The notes: generated from the letters alone by a model not told the origin. A DNA stretch of 64,000 nt from Paraflavitalea sp966211765 (GCA_966211765.1 CBIHOV010000023.1:75859-139858), one strand, 5' to 3'. Shown: positions 8,674 through 18,395, counted from the first letter of the stretch. Numbers and translations: made by a program.

Positions 8674-10539
8674 TTATTTCTTTTTTTCCGGGATATAGGT
8701 GGCAACCGAATCTTCCAGCGCCTGAAGGAAATGAACAATATCATTGACCTCTTCTTTCGAAAGGTTCAGGGGTACGGCAGACAAGGTTTGGTTGTTTACC
8801 CCGAGGCCCAATCCAATCGCGCCGCCTTTATTGTAAAACTCCACCACGGCTTCCAGGGTCTTAAAAGATCCATTGTGCATATAAGGCCCCGTTGCCGATG
8901 CATTTCTTAGCGTGGGAGTTTTGAAAGCTCTTTCATAGTATTCGATCTGGAATATATCATACCGGCCCTGGTCCGGATCCATCTCAGGTTTATCGAGGTT
9001 ATCAGTTTTAGTGGTGCCCAGGACTTCCAGTTCCGTGAGGTTGTACAAGGGAGGGACCAACCCGTTGAACAGCGGAGCAAAATGACAGGTGCCGCATTGC
9101 GCCTTACCCATGAATAAATTAAAACCATTGATCTCGGGCGCGGTCAACGCTGTATAAGCTCCCTGCATGTATTGATCAAACCTTGAATTGCGTGGATGCA
9201 GGCTTCGCACATAAGCAGCAATTGGTAAGGCCACCTGGTTGATGAGCTGCATGGTATCTACCTGTTGACCAAAAGCTTCTTTGAAAAGCCTGGTGTAGGC
9301 TGGCGCCTGCTGCAGGAGGGAAAGAATTGTTGCCTCGCCTCCATTCATTTCACGGGGATCACTAAGTACCGTCCTTACCTGTTCTTCAATACTTTTGGCC
9401 CTTCCGTCCCAGAACTGTTCATACTGAAAACCAGCGTACAGCAGGGAAGCTGCATTGCGCCGCACGTGTGATTGCCCGTCGAAAGCCAGACTGGTGGCCA
9501 GGGTATCTGTAAAATGAAGCGCAGGATTGTGACAGGTAGCACAACTGACCTTATTATTACCTGACAGGCCGGGTTCAAAAAACAATTGTTTGCCAAGCGC
9601 CAGCAAAGTGCTGTCTGCCTGGTTAGCTGCCCGCGGAAAAGCAAGCAGGTTCAGTGCGTCGGGACTGAATATATTGCTGGCTTCGTAATTGAGAATACCA
9701 CCCGTTGTATTGTATTCCAGGTTCAAGTCCTTTACCAGCAAACCTATGTATTGCTGCAGTGGCAACATATGCTGTGTGAGAAAGGCCAGCCGGTCGAAAC
9801 GATCAAAATCGGGCTGCTGCTGCAGGAACTGCCGGCAGCTGTTAAGGTATTTAGCTACACTGTCTGCCTGGCGGGTTTCCCTGCCGAGATAAGGATTTAT
9901 CACATATTGCACAGCTTCAAGCGATGCGTTTGCTTCTGCCAGGCCCGACTTGAGCAAAGGCGCATCAAAGCCGGTAATACCCAGCGTGATCACCCTGATC
10001 AATTCGAGCCGGATGCTTTCCAACAGTTGTTTGTCATCGGCCTCGAAACCATATAGCAATGCATGCAGGTCTTTGGCCGAAGAAACAATGGCGTCAGCCT
10101 GTTGCAACAAGACCTCTTTCTTTGCTACTGCTTCTTTTTCAAAGAGCAATCCTTCCATCACCTGCAGTCCAATCGGTTCCTGGTATTCCATATAAGGCTC
10201 TTCTATCTCAATCTTTGGCGGCGCATTGTAAATAAGCGAGGAGCTTTTAAAGAAATACGCCAGGAAGAACTCTATTTTTTTATAGCTTACCCTGCACTCT
10301 TTCAATGCTTCGCGGGCATTGACCAGTGTGGCGGGTTTATTCTTTTCAATTGCTAATAGCGCAGTTTGGAGTTGCGTCGCCGATATGGCAAAACTGTCCG
10401 ATTGTGTTTTGAAAAAAAGTACGGCAGGTTCCACACCTCTTGTGGTACGGGAAGGCAGGGTAAGGCTCACCATTGCCACCAGGCAAAAGCAGCCACAAAA
10501 CATACCAGCTATTATCTTCATTACCTTAAACTGTTTCAT
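8674..10539 (-). CDS. Di-haem cytochrome c peroxidase (CcpA/MauG family) with extra N-terminal domain
   Basis: A 621-residue protein. An N-terminal hydrophobic segment (about 8-28) is followed by a helical domain of about 280 residues, then the peroxidase proper. The first haem motif is CATCH (333-337) and the second CGTCH (482-486). Family landmarks include GKQLFFEPGLSG, DGRAKSIEEQ and TPTLRNASATGPYMHNGSF. It reduces hydrogen peroxide in the periplasm, or, like MauG, oxidises another protein. The usual length is about 330-360 residues; the extra N-terminal part is helical and resembles the imelysin-like extension seen in some Bacteroidota peroxidases. The start at 10539 is kept; Met7 is an equally possible start. 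It heads the phosphatase operon, an odd partnership. Confidence 0.88.
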   Translation of the reverse strand: MKQFKVMKIIAGMFCGCFCLVAMVSLTLPSRTTRGVEPAVLFFKTQSDSFAISATQLQTALLAIEKNKPATLVNAREALKECRVSYKKIEFFLAYFFKSSSLIYNAPPKIEIEEPYMEYQEPIGLQVMEGLLFEKEAVAKKEVLLQQADAIVSSAKDLHALLYGFEADDKQLLESIRLELIRVITLGITGFDAPLLKSGLAEANASLEAVQYVINPYLGRETRQADSVAKYLNSCRQFLQQQPDFDRFDRLAFLTQHMLPLQQYIGLLVKDLNLEYNTTGGILNYEASNIFSPDALNLLAFPRAANQADSTLLALGKQLFFEPGLSGNNKVSCATCHNPALHFTDTLATSLAFDGQSHVRRNAASLLYAGFQYEQFWDGRAKSIEEQVRTVLSDPREMNGGEATILSLLQQAPAYTRLFKEAFGQQVDTMQLINQVALPIAAYVRSLHPRNSRFDQYMQGAYTALTAPEINGFNLFMGKAQCGTCHFAPLFNGLVPPLYNLTELEVLGTTKTDNLDKPEMDPDQGRYDIFQIEYYERAFKTPTLRNASATGPYMHNGSFKTLEAVVEFYNKGGAIGLGLGVNNQTLSAVPLNLSKEEVNDIVHFLQALEDSVATYIPEKKK

Positions 10540-10759
10540 TGTTCCCCTTGCTTAAAAAAATGAACCTTGTTCCGCGGCAGCAAAAATGCTGTTTCATCCA
10601 ATCATTTGGCAAATCCGGGCTGTTGTAAAAAGGCAGCAGTCGTTGTATCAGCGTAGGCAAAATGGAAACTTCCGTAACAAAACCTTTCTAATTCTTTGAT
10701 ACACAGCTATCATTTCCGAAACAAATTGTCCATTATCAAAATATTAACTGATGGTTGGC

Positions 10760-12388
10760 TCACAGGGATTGTATGAACATCGTGAGGCTTTCGCCCTGTG
10801 GAAGGTTGAGTTTTTTCCGGAGCCGGTAGCGCATTACCCGGACACTGTCTTCCGAAATACCGAGTAAGGTGGCCATATCAGCGGAGGTAAGGTTCATTTT
10901 CAACAAGGCTACTATGCGCAGTTCACTCCGGGTAAGCGTATCACAATGTTCTTTCAGCTTCAGGAAAAAAGCCTGGTGCACCTGGTCAAAGATGTTGCGG
11001 AATTCTTCCCAATGCTGGTCGTGGTTAAAATGCTGGTTGATCTGAAGTTGCAACTGTTTCAGTGGCTTGCGCTGATCACGGCGGTCATCTTTGAGCATTT
11101 CATCTACTTGGAGGTGTAGCTTTTCCAGGAACTGGTTCTTTTGCATAATATGAAGTGTATAAGAGCTCAATTCCCTGGACCTCAATTCCAGCTCCTGCTT
11201 GAGGGTTTGCTCCTGCAATCCCATCATCGCCTGTACTCCCTGATGGGCTTGCTTTTCCTGTTCATTTATTAAATGCGCATTTCTGATCCGCAGCCGCTGG
11301 CGGCTGATGACCAATCCCCCCAGCACCAGGAGCAATAAACCGATGACAACCATGGCCACGGTGATCTTCCGGGTAGCTTTCAGTTGTATGATCTCATTGT
11401 TCTTTTTCTCCACATCATACATTGTTTTCAGTATGGCCAGTTGCGTACTGTTTTCCCGCGAATAAATTTCCTGTACATAAGCCTGTCCTATCCGCTGAAA
11501 ATAATAGGCACTGTCATTATTGCCCATCAGGTGGAAGGTTTTGGCCATATCGCGGTAAGCGCTGCCAAGATGGAATAGTTCATTGGTGAGCAAGGATAGT
11601 TCCAACGCCTTGCGGGTCAATGGCAATGCCTGCTCGTAGCGACCCGTTTTGCGGAAAATATCGCCCATATTGTTCAGTGCTTCTATATAGATGACCGTAT
11701 CACCGGTTTGCTGGCTCAACACCTGCGCCCGTTCGAAATAAAACCAGGCCGTATCATATTTTTCAAGGTCTTCATAAATATTACCCAACTCCCCATTCAT
11801 TTTTGCCATGCCGGTTTTATCACCGAGCAATACATATTCGTTCAAAGCCAGCCGCTGATAATAAAAGCCACTGTCGTACCGGTGTCCCATCACAAACAGG
11901 TGGCCAATCTTGCCATAGGTAAATGCCATCCCCCGTTTATCGCCGGATCGCTTGTAAATGGCCAAAGCCTCATCATATTGCAGCCTTGCCAGGTCGGGCT
12001 GATTGTTGTGAAGGAAGATGACCCCGATATCATTCAGGTTTTCGGCCAGCTGTAACGATTGGCCTTGCTTACGGAATATTTTATCTGCCTGCAGGTGATA
12101 GTCCAAGGCCTGCGGAAAGTGCGCCAGGCGGTAGCAGATATGGCCCATCTGTTTAAGGCAAAGCCCGGCTGCTACTTTATCATCCTTTTTGATGGCAGCG
12201 CCCAGTGAATTTTTCAACTCTGTAAAAGAAGAATCAGCAAAAAGCCGGTCAAATGCACTGGAATTTTCTTTTTGATTGGCAGCTAGTGCCAGCTCTTGCT
12301 GTGCATACAGTTTCATGGCGCCCATCGACAGCACCAGGACTACTAAAAGAAAACGGGGTAAAAACATGGTAGGCAAATATGGCCGCAA
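10760..12388 (-). CDS. TPR-containing transmembrane regulator with LuxR-type helix-turn-helix
   Basis: A 542-residue protein with a signal peptide (about 1-29), a block of tetratricopeptide repeats (about 50-310; recurring patterns such as YHLQADKIFRKQG and YYQRLALNEYVLLGD), one transmembrane helix near 345-365 (ITVAMVVIGLLLLVLGGLVI), a coiled-coil stretch (about 370-440) and a C-terminal LuxR-like HTH (LTRSELRIVALLKMNLTSADMA, then SVRVMRYRLRKKL). The layout puts the TPR sensor in the periplasm and the DNA-binding domain in the cytoplasm, a one-component membrane regulator common in Bacteroidota. Target genes are unknown; nothing in the sequence ties it to a neighbour. Confidence 0.85.
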   Translation of the reverse strand: MRPYLPTMFLPRFLLVVLVLSMGAMKLYAQQELALAANQKENSSAFDRLFADSSFTELKNSLGAAIKKDDKVAAGLCLKQMGHICYRLAHFPQALDYHLQADKIFRKQGQSLQLAENLNDIGVIFLHNNQPDLARLQYDEALAIYKRSGDKRGMAFTYGKIGHLFVMGHRYDSGFYYQRLALNEYVLLGDKTGMAKMNGELGNIYEDLEKYDTAWFYFERAQVLSQQTGDTVIYIEALNNMGDIFRKTGRYEQALPLTRKALELSLLTNELFHLGSAYRDMAKTFHLMGNNDSAYYFQRIGQAYVQEIYSRENSTQLAILKTMYDVEKKNNEIIQLKATRKITVAMVVIGLLLLVLGGLVISRQRLRIRNAHLINEQEKQAHQGVQAMMGLQEQTLKQELELRSRELSSYTLHIMQKNQFLEKLHLQVDEMLKDDRRDQRKPLKQLQLQINQHFNHDQHWEEFRNIFDQVHQAFFLKLKEHCDTLTRSELRIVALLKMNLTSADMATLLGISEDSVRVMRYRLRKKLNLPQGESLTMFIQSL

Positions 12389-12470
12389 AGAAACACAACC
12401 AGTATTATGTTTATATTAAGCAGCCCGCATGCAGCTATCGGCGAGAACTGTTGTGCGGAGGATCGGCCCT

Positions 12471-12941
12471 CTATTGAAGTAACATATCGTACCGGTCAAT
12501 GCCCGGTGCAAAGAAGTTGGGGGTGATTTTCGTGACCACAAATCCCAGTTTTTGAAAGAAGGGATAAGAGTGTTGAGAAGTATCGAGGGTAACAGTGCAT
12601 GCCGGGCAGATGGACCGAATGACTGCCAATCTGTGTAGAAACAGTTCTTTACCCAATCCCTGCTTGTGCAAAGCATTGTGTACAAGCCCCCAGGTCATAA
12701 TAGCTTTGCTGTAGTCGGGCTCAATAAAATAACCGCCGCAGCCCACTACATGGTCGTTCTGCAAAGCAACATAGTATTGTTCCCTGGAATGGTCCTGAAC
12801 AGTTGTCATGCGGCTTTCCTGTTCATCCAGCCATTTCTCAAAATCAGGCAGCTCGGAAAGTGCAAAGAATTTGGGCATATTGCTTTTGAAAGCAGCTAAA
12901 CAGGCTTCTCTGTCGGAGGCAGTATAAGGTCTGAAAACCAT
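12471..12941 (-). CDS. GNAT-family N-acetyltransferase
   Basis: A 156-residue single-domain protein with the GNAT order: N-terminal VFRPYTASDREACLAAFKSN, central beta strands (QYYVALQNDHVVGCGGYFI), the acetyl-CoA binding region LHKQGLGKELFLHRLAVI, and the C-terminal TLDTSQHSYPFFQKLGFVV typical of motif B. The Q/R-x-x-G-x-G/A acetyl-CoA loop is present as KQGLGK. Acceptor substrate cannot be told from sequence. It follows the Nif3-like gene with a 9-bp gap and is likely co-transcribed with it. Confidence 0.85.
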   Translation of the reverse strand: MVFRPYTASDREACLAAFKSNMPKFFALSELPDFEKWLDEQESRMTTVQDHSREQYYVALQNDHVVGCGGYFIEPDYSKAIMTWGLVHNALHKQGLGKELFLHRLAVIRSICPACTVTLDTSQHSYPFFQKLGFVVTKITPNFFAPGIDRYDMLLQ

Positions 12942-12950
12942 AACAATTAT

Positions 12951-13877
12951 TTAAAGCCAGGTAAACGGATCACCCGAAGCTATATGAGTAATTTTTATGG
13001 CCGGCAGTTTCGGTTGCAGCCAGTCTACCACCCATTCCATGCCCGGTTCTTCGCTCACACTGTGGCCCAAAACCAGGAGGGCTGTTTTTCCACCCAATGC
13101 CTGGCTATCACGAATGTACTCGGCTGTTTCCCATTCCGACAACTCACCCACGATCAACAGATCCGGTTTTTCCGCTTCGGCCAGGGTCACCTGCCTTTGT
13201 CCGCCCCAGGCGCCGGGTAATAAAGCCACTCGCGTACAGGCATGCTCCAGGTTGCCGATCACCCGTACATGGCCAATGCCCAGGGATGATTTCAGGTGCT
13301 GTACCAATTGCTGTAAGGGGGTAGTGGGAATGGTGAGCATCATCTCTCCCGTTTTGTAATAAGGAAGCCAGCTCGCTTTTTTAGCAATGCCATAGCTGAT
13401 GGCATCAGGCTTCAGGGAATGACAATAATCATGGAAACGCCAAACGGCGATACCATGTTTTGCCAGCAGTTCCTGCTTTTGCTTTACTACTGCATTCTCC
13501 TTTACCCACTGCGTATCATCTTTATGGTTATAGAAAGTAGGCTCATGCGCTATAATGAAATTGGCTTTGATCCGCACAGCCTCTTCGATCACTGCTATGG
13601 TAGCAAACATGGTGGTAACAATGCCCGTCACTGGCTGGTTGCCCTTGCCTGCCTTGATGGTATCTACCGTATCGGGCTTTGGCAACAACTTACCTTCGGC
13701 CATTATGAGGTTGATGACATCCTGAACCGTGAATGTTTCTTTGCCCATTGGGCTATTTGCAGCTGCACCTGCCAATGGCAAAGCCAATAAGGCCATACTG
13801 CCGGCGGAGGCGAGGGTATGCGTAAGAAATCTTCTTCTGTTGACGGGATCAGTCCATGGAAAGGAAGAGGTGTTCAT
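12951..13877 (-). CDS. Nif3-like dinuclear-metal protein with a twin-arginine-type signal
   Basis: A 308-residue protein. Residues 14-40 form a twin-arginine-like signal (RRRFLTHTLASAGSMALLALPLAGAAA). The rest matches the Nif3/YbgI family: FTVQDVINLI at the start, a metal-ligand region ANFIIAHEPTFYNHKD, and the C-terminal GHSVSEEPGMEW, whose His and Glu are the usual metal ligands. Nif3 proteins are normally cytoplasmic with no signal; export would be unusual. The family's activity is not settled. The protein lacks the PII-like insert of longer members. It is followed closely by the GNAT gene. Confidence 0.8.
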   Translation of the reverse strand: MNTSSFPWTDPVNRRRFLTHTLASAGSMALLALPLAGAAANSPMGKETFTVQDVINLIMAEGKLLPKPDTVDTIKAGKGNQPVTGIVTTMFATIAVIEEAVRIKANFIIAHEPTFYNHKDDTQWVKENAVVKQKQELLAKHGIAVWRFHDYCHSLKPDAISYGIAKKASWLPYYKTGEMMLTIPTTPLQQLVQHLKSSLGIGHVRVIGNLEHACTRVALLPGAWGGQRQVTLAEAEKPDLLIVGELSEWETAEYIRDSQALGGKTALLVLGHSVSEEPGMEWVVDWLQPKLPAIKITHIASGDPFTWL

Positions 13878-14000
13878 ATAGCTTGATTATAAGTATAAAT
13901 ATAACCAAGCCGGGGGAAGACGCCTAACAATTAATTATCCGGCTCAAGATGTAAAAAATGACCGGATAACGACAACCTATGACCAGTCGATTAAAAACAA

Positions 14001-14008
14001 TATATTTG
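14001..14008 (+). promoter_or_regulatory. Bacteroidota -7 promoter element for the T9SS surface-protein gene
   Basis: TATATTTG matches TAnnTTTG exactly, 25 bp before the start codon at 14034. No clear TTTG -33 element lies at the expected distance. Confidence 0.5.
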
Positions 14009-14033
14009 TCAACCCCTAACCCAGCAATCGAGC

Positions 14034-16622
14034 ATGTCCCATACCGTAACCAAACGCCTTATCATCGTAGCTACGATCCTCTTTTTGGTGTCTAATTGCC
14101 TGGCGCAATCTGCCAGTTATAAACTTCGGTACACCTCCTCCCTGCGATGGCTTTCCTTCAAAGAACAAACAGCCACGAAAGACAAAGGGATGATCGTCGT
14201 AGGAATAGCGGGGCAGATCGATGATTCCTCCGACCTGATGATCACAAAATTCGACGAATATGGCAGTACAGTCTGGAGCAAAGTATTTCCGTCGAGCGGC
14301 AGACTGCAAAACATGACCGTCATTGAAATGAGTGATGGCAACATAGCTGTTATATCCGATCTTGCTTTCGCTACAGCTGTTGGTTATAACTCCTATGTAT
14401 TCGTAATGAAGCTCAATTGCCGCGGAGAACCACTTTGGACCAAAAGATACGCGCTGCCGGTAGCCGTTGGCTACAAATTGGTGCAGCCTGCAGGCCTTAA
14501 AGAGGGAAAGAATGGCGATCTCATCGTATCATTCCATTCAACACAAAGGGGCGACCTCATGTCGGCCATCATGAGGATCAACAATACAGGCAGCATGGTT
14601 TGGAGCAAAACGTTCACGGGCACAAATGCGGAATGTTATTATATTCCGGAGGCTTTTTATAAGAATAATAAAATATATGTATTAGGCCAGGAACATTATG
14701 TAGGCAATTTTATAACCCCCGTCAAGCGGCTGTTTAGCATGGTCCTTAATTACGACAATGGCGCGATAGAAAAACAGCAAGGATATATACTGGCTGAAAT
14801 AATTGCCGGGCAAACCGTGTTGTATTCGCATCCGAAAATACATTTTGACGCAGAACAATTGCTTGACAATACCTTTGCTTTATTCGGCATATTTTCCGAT
14901 GGCACACAACAGACTTTCTACTATTACAAGCTCATTATAAACGAGGATCTTTCGATCAAACAATCACAGGCTTACTCAACATCAACACGGATCGCCCTGC
15001 AGCGGTCCAAGATCACTGTATTCCCCAATGGACAGACACATATTACCGGTCCCAACTATGAAAGTTTCACGCATTATTGGTATGGGGCCGACAAATCCAA
15101 CAACACCATTTTCCAAAGAAAAACAAATTATGCAGGCAGCATCCTTTTTAACGGAGACCAGGCATTTCCGCTTGAAGGAGATCGTTATGGATACCTTCTT
15201 AGTCATATTACATCCAACCGGTATGAAGTAGATATTGCCATGGTTCGTGACAATACCAGCAATATGACACCCTGCCTGGGAGTTGATACCTCTTTTGTTA
15301 CGCAGGTTCCGTGGCAGTCATCCTTAACCAATTGGAGTTGGGCTACTGTAGAAGACAATAAAGTAGCCATAACAGACTACTCATTGGCAGGCGTAAACCT
15401 CAACATGTTCTCCTCGGAACTCTGTGCAACACCTAAACCCAAATTGCTTTCCATCACCGGCGATGCAACGATCTGTACGGGCACATCAACCCCTTTCCTC
15501 TACCAGGCAAGGACCCTCAAAAAAGAGTTCAAACCCGTTCAATGGAGCATGTCGCCCGGTTCCTATGAGGAGTTCAAAACATTGAACGACTCTACCATTT
15601 CCATTGTATTCAAAAATGCTGTTAGTGGCCCTTACCAGGTAAAACTTTATGCCAAAGGAGGCGATTGTTTGACAGCGGAAGACTCTTTAGAAATCCAGGT
15701 GTATCCTGCGCCCAATCTGCCCCACTCAATAACCATCTGTACCCAGCCTGTGCAGGTCAATGCGGGCAATTGGTTTAAATCTTATCGCTGGCCTGATGGG
15801 TCTACTGGTCCCACTTTCACCATTACACAACCTGGTACGTATGAAGTTGAGCTCGTTACCCAATGCAACGAGGTTGTCAGGCATACGATAAATGCATACT
15901 CCGGAAAGATCGGATTACAAAATAATATCAGCCTCTGTAAATACGACACCATCGAACTGAAAGCTCCAGCCGGATTCGTAGATTACTCCTGGGGCCCCGA
16001 TTACAATATCATCCATTTATCCGATGAGGTCGTGAAAGTGTATCCCGAGAAAGATACCATCTATGTACTTTCTTCCGAAACAGCGGACGGGTGCCAGTTA
16101 AAGGACACGGTAAAACTAAAGTTAAAAAGTTCCCCCTCCATACATATCGGCAATGACACTACGATATGCATTGAAGGCGATCTCATCCTAAAAGCCAGTA
16201 CGGGCTTCCCGGATTACCTATGGAGTACCGGGGCTACCACCAACAGCATTAAGGTCACAAAACCAGGCGAATATATCGTGCGTGTTACCGCACCAAATGG
16301 CTGCGTGGCTTACGACACGATCCACCTCACCGCTAAGAATTGCCCACGCAGAATGAAATTGCCCAATGCTTTTTCGCCCAATAATGATGGTGCCAATGAC
16401 CTGTTCAAACCTTCTGTACAGGGAACACTGGAGTATTTTGAGTTGACAGTATACAACAGATGGGGAGGTATTATATTTAAAACAACCAGTCCTGCCACCG
16501 GCTGGAATGGCGCTGTAGGCGGGGTGCAGCAAAACAGCGGCACCTATATCTGGACCTGCCGTTATAAATTTAGAGGCGAGGCTGCCCAGGCAGAAAAAGG
16601 CAACCTCCTGCTCATCAGGTAA
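14034..16622 (+). CDS. Large secreted protein with type B T9SS sorting domain (gliding-motility C-terminal domain)
   Basis: An 862-residue protein with a signal peptide (about 1-24, ending NCLAQ), an N-terminal region of repeating short beta segments of beta-propeller type (WSKVFPSSG, WTKRYALPV, WSKTFTGTN), then Ig/PKD-like domains each opening with a Cys-containing TICTG, ISLCKYDTIEL or TTICIEGDLIL motif, and a C-terminal CHU_C domain (LPNAFSPNNDGANDLFKP, YNRWGGIIFKT, SGTYIWTCRYKF). The last domain directs proteins through the type IX secretion system to the surface. A role in adhesion or matrix contact is inferred. It converges on cutC, and the two reading frames overlap by 8 bp. Confidence 0.88.
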   Translation: MSHTVTKRLIIVATILFLVSNCLAQSASYKLRYTSSLRWLSFKEQTATKDKGMIVVGIAGQIDDSSDLMITKFDEYGSTVWSKVFPSSGRLQNMTVIEMSDGNIAVISDLAFATAVGYNSYVFVMKLNCRGEPLWTKRYALPVAVGYKLVQPAGLKEGKNGDLIVSFHSTQRGDLMSAIMRINNTGSMVWSKTFTGTNAECYYIPEAFYKNNKIYVLGQEHYVGNFITPVKRLFSMVLNYDNGAIEKQQGYILAEIIAGQTVLYSHPKIHFDAEQLLDNTFALFGIFSDGTQQTFYYYKLIINEDLSIKQSQAYSTSTRIALQRSKITVFPNGQTHITGPNYESFTHYWYGADKSNNTIFQRKTNYAGSILFNGDQAFPLEGDRYGYLLSHITSNRYEVDIAMVRDNTSNMTPCLGVDTSFVTQVPWQSSLTNWSWATVEDNKVAITDYSLAGVNLNMFSSELCATPKPKLLSITGDATICTGTSTPFLYQARTLKKEFKPVQWSMSPGSYEEFKTLNDSTISIVFKNAVSGPYQVKLYAKGGDCLTAEDSLEIQVYPAPNLPHSITICTQPVQVNAGNWFKSYRWPDGSTGPTFTITQPGTYEVELVTQCNEVVRHTINAYSGKIGLQNNISLCKYDTIELKAPAGFVDYSWGPDYNIIHLSDEVVKVYPEKDTIYVLSSETADGCQLKDTVKLKLKSSPSIHIGNDTTICIEGDLILKASTGFPDYLWSTGATTNSIKVTKPGEYIVRVTAPNGCVAYDTIHLTAKNCPRRMKLPNAFSPNNDGANDLFKPSVQGTLEYFELTVYNRWGGIIFKTTSPATGWNGAVGGVQQNSGTYIWTCRYKFRGEAAQAEKGNLLLIR

Positions 16623-17358
16623 GGAGGAGATTACATATCCTGGCCAGTGCCACTTCATCCGGCAGGTATACATTACCATAGTCCAATACCAGCGGATTGG
16701 AGAAGGTCATCGGGTTGACCGTAGGTTTCCGCAAGGAACCATGAAACTCCCAGGCACCTGTTTCCGCCCTTAGTTGTTGAATATTATCGGCTGTAATACC
16801 TGCGCCCGGCATAATGCTGATGCGGGTGCCGGCTTGCGCTACCAATTTCTTTAATACAGGGATGGCATCCGGCGCACCACTAGCCTGTCCGGAGGTGAGG
16901 ATGCGTTCACAGCCAGCAGATATGATGTCTTCCAGCGCCTGGTAAGGATCGGGCGTAGCATCAAAAGCCCGGTTGCAGGTCACCCCCATTGGGCCGGCCC
17001 ATTCCACAAACTGCTTCAGTTTATCTACATCGATCTCTCCATTGATCTTTTGCACACCAATGGAAATACCATCGCAACCCAGCTCCCTGCAAACAGCAAT
17101 ATCCGCCTTGAGCATGGCCAGTTCATCTTCATCATAATAATAGTTGCCACAACGTGGACGCAAAATGGGGTACAATTTAATACCGACTTTCTCCCGGGTA
17201 CGTTTGATCACACCATAGCTGGGTGTGGTGCCGCCTTCCACGGGGTTATCGCACAGCTCTGCACGATACGCACCAAGCTTTTCGGCCAGTATGCAGGATT
17301 GTATATTGAAGGCGCAGAGTTCGAATCTAGCTTGAGGGGTCATCATATTTTCAATCAT
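16615..17358 (-). CDS. cutC: CutC family protein (copper homeostasis family)
   Basis: A 247-residue TIM-barrel protein with CutC hallmarks: FELCAFNIQSCILAEKLGAYRAELCDN, EGGTTPSYG, LRPRCGNYYYDEDEL, DGISIGV, VTCNRAFD and the C-terminal FHGSLRKP. Its link with copper in bacteria is disputed, and a glycosidase-like activity has been suggested for the family. It is the last gene of the long PUL operon: its ATG overlaps the stop of the glycosylasparaginase gene as TAATG, so translation is probably coupled. That position favours a role tied to carbohydrate or glycopeptide handling over copper. Confidence 0.9.
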   Translation of the reverse strand: MIENMMTPQARFELCAFNIQSCILAEKLGAYRAELCDNPVEGGTTPSYGVIKRTREKVGIKLYPILRPRCGNYYYDEDELAMLKADIAVCRELGCDGISIGVQKINGEIDVDKLKQFVEWAGPMGVTCNRAFDATPDPYQALEDIISAGCERILTSGQASGAPDAIPVLKKLVAQAGTRISIMPGAGITADNIQQLRAETGAWEFHGSLRKPTVNPMTFSNPLVLDYGNVYLPDEVALARICNLLLT

Positions 17359-18380
17359 TAATAAATACTTTTTGCATGATACAACTTTTCTTCCGTATTG
17401 CTTTTCACCGCATAGGTAAAGCCTTTTTGCAAGGCATAAGCACCAAATTCACCTGATTTGCTCAGTGCCAGAAAACCTACCTGGATATCTTTGGCTTTGC
17501 CGGGATTTCTTTTGATCAGTCTTTCCACCGCTTCTTTGCAGGCTGCTTCGGGTTTTCTTCCCTGCCGCATAAGCTCCACGATCAGGTGCGCCCCTACAAT
17601 ACGGATCACTTCTTCACCTACACCGGTAGCTGTAGCCGCTCCCACTTCCGGGTCCACATACAACCCGGCTCCAATGACCGGCGAATCGCCCACACGACCC
17701 TGCATCTTATAAGCCAACCCACTGGTAGTGCAGGCCCCGCTCATCCTGCTACTGTTGTCAATGGCCAGCATACCAATGGTATCGTGGTTGTCGATACCAC
17801 CAGGCATGGGATCTGTTTGCTTATTATAACTATAGGCTTTGTTTTCGATATTCATTACTGGCTCGTATTTCGAAGTCTTCAACCATTCCTTCCAGGCTTT
17901 TTCACTCTCGGGCGTCAACAGGTTCTCTTTCTTAAAACCATTGGCCAGGGCAAAGCGATGGGCCCCTTCTCCCACCAATATAATATGAGGTGTTTTTTCC
18001 ATCACCAGCCGGGCCACCGATATGGGATGCATGATATGTTCCAGGCACATTACCGATCCGCAATTGTACCGGTCGTCCATGATACAGGCATCCAGCGTTA
18101 CACGCCCATCCCTGTCGGGCAGGCCACCATACCCCACACTGTTGCCACGTGGATCAGCTTCCGGTACGCGCACTCCTGCCTCCACCGCATCCAGTGCATA
18201 ACCATTTTTGGCCAGTATTTTCCAGGCAGCCCGGTTGGCTTCTGTACCCATATTCCAGGTAGAGACCACCACCGCTCCGCGCGCCTGTGCCTGATCCATG
18301 GCCGCCAGCGAAGCAGCGCCTGTCACCACACCAGCAGTGCCCAGGAGTGATTGTTGTAAGAATTTTCTGCGTGTAGACAT
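17358..18380 (-). CDS. N4-(beta-N-acetylglucosaminyl)-L-asparaginase (glycosylasparaginase)
   Basis: A 340-residue Ntn-hydrolase with a twin-arginine signal (TRRKFLQQSLLGTAGVVTGA). The autocatalytic cleavage site HDT/IGM is clear: Thr201, after Asp200, becomes the N-terminal nucleophile. The substrate-contact regions GRVGDSPVIGAGLYVD and TATGVGEE follow. Length and motifs match bacterial glycosylasparaginase, which splits the GlcNAc-Asn bond of N-glycopeptides after the peptide is trimmed. Export to the periplasm places it with the other PUL enzymes. It begins 15 bp after the penicillin acylase gene and overlaps cutC by one base. Confidence 0.9.
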   Translation of the reverse strand: MSTRRKFLQQSLLGTAGVVTGAASLAAMDQAQARGAVVVSTWNMGTEANRAAWKILAKNGYALDAVEAGVRVPEADPRGNSVGYGGLPDRDGRVTLDACIMDDRYNCGSVMCLEHIMHPISVARLVMEKTPHIILVGEGAHRFALANGFKKENLLTPESEKAWKEWLKTSKYEPVMNIENKAYSYNKQTDPMPGGIDNHDTIGMLAIDNSSRMSGACTTSGLAYKMQGRVGDSPVIGAGLYVDPEVGAATATGVGEEVIRIVGAHLIVELMRQGRKPEAACKEAVERLIKRNPGKAKDIQVGFLALSKSGEFGAYALQKGFTYAVKSNTEEKLYHAKSIY

Positions 18381-18395
18381 GTCAGTTTATGTTTA

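Noticed and set aside
10540..10759. 220-bp intergenic region searched for a tRNA, small RNA or promoter.
   Set aside because: Only a 5-bp hairpin around CAGCA/TGCTG was seen; no TAnnTTTG element on the minus strand and no RNA-gene features.
17586..18350. A 254-residue plus-strand open frame.
   Set aside because: It is antisense to the glycosylasparaginase gene, whose catalytic motifs are intact.
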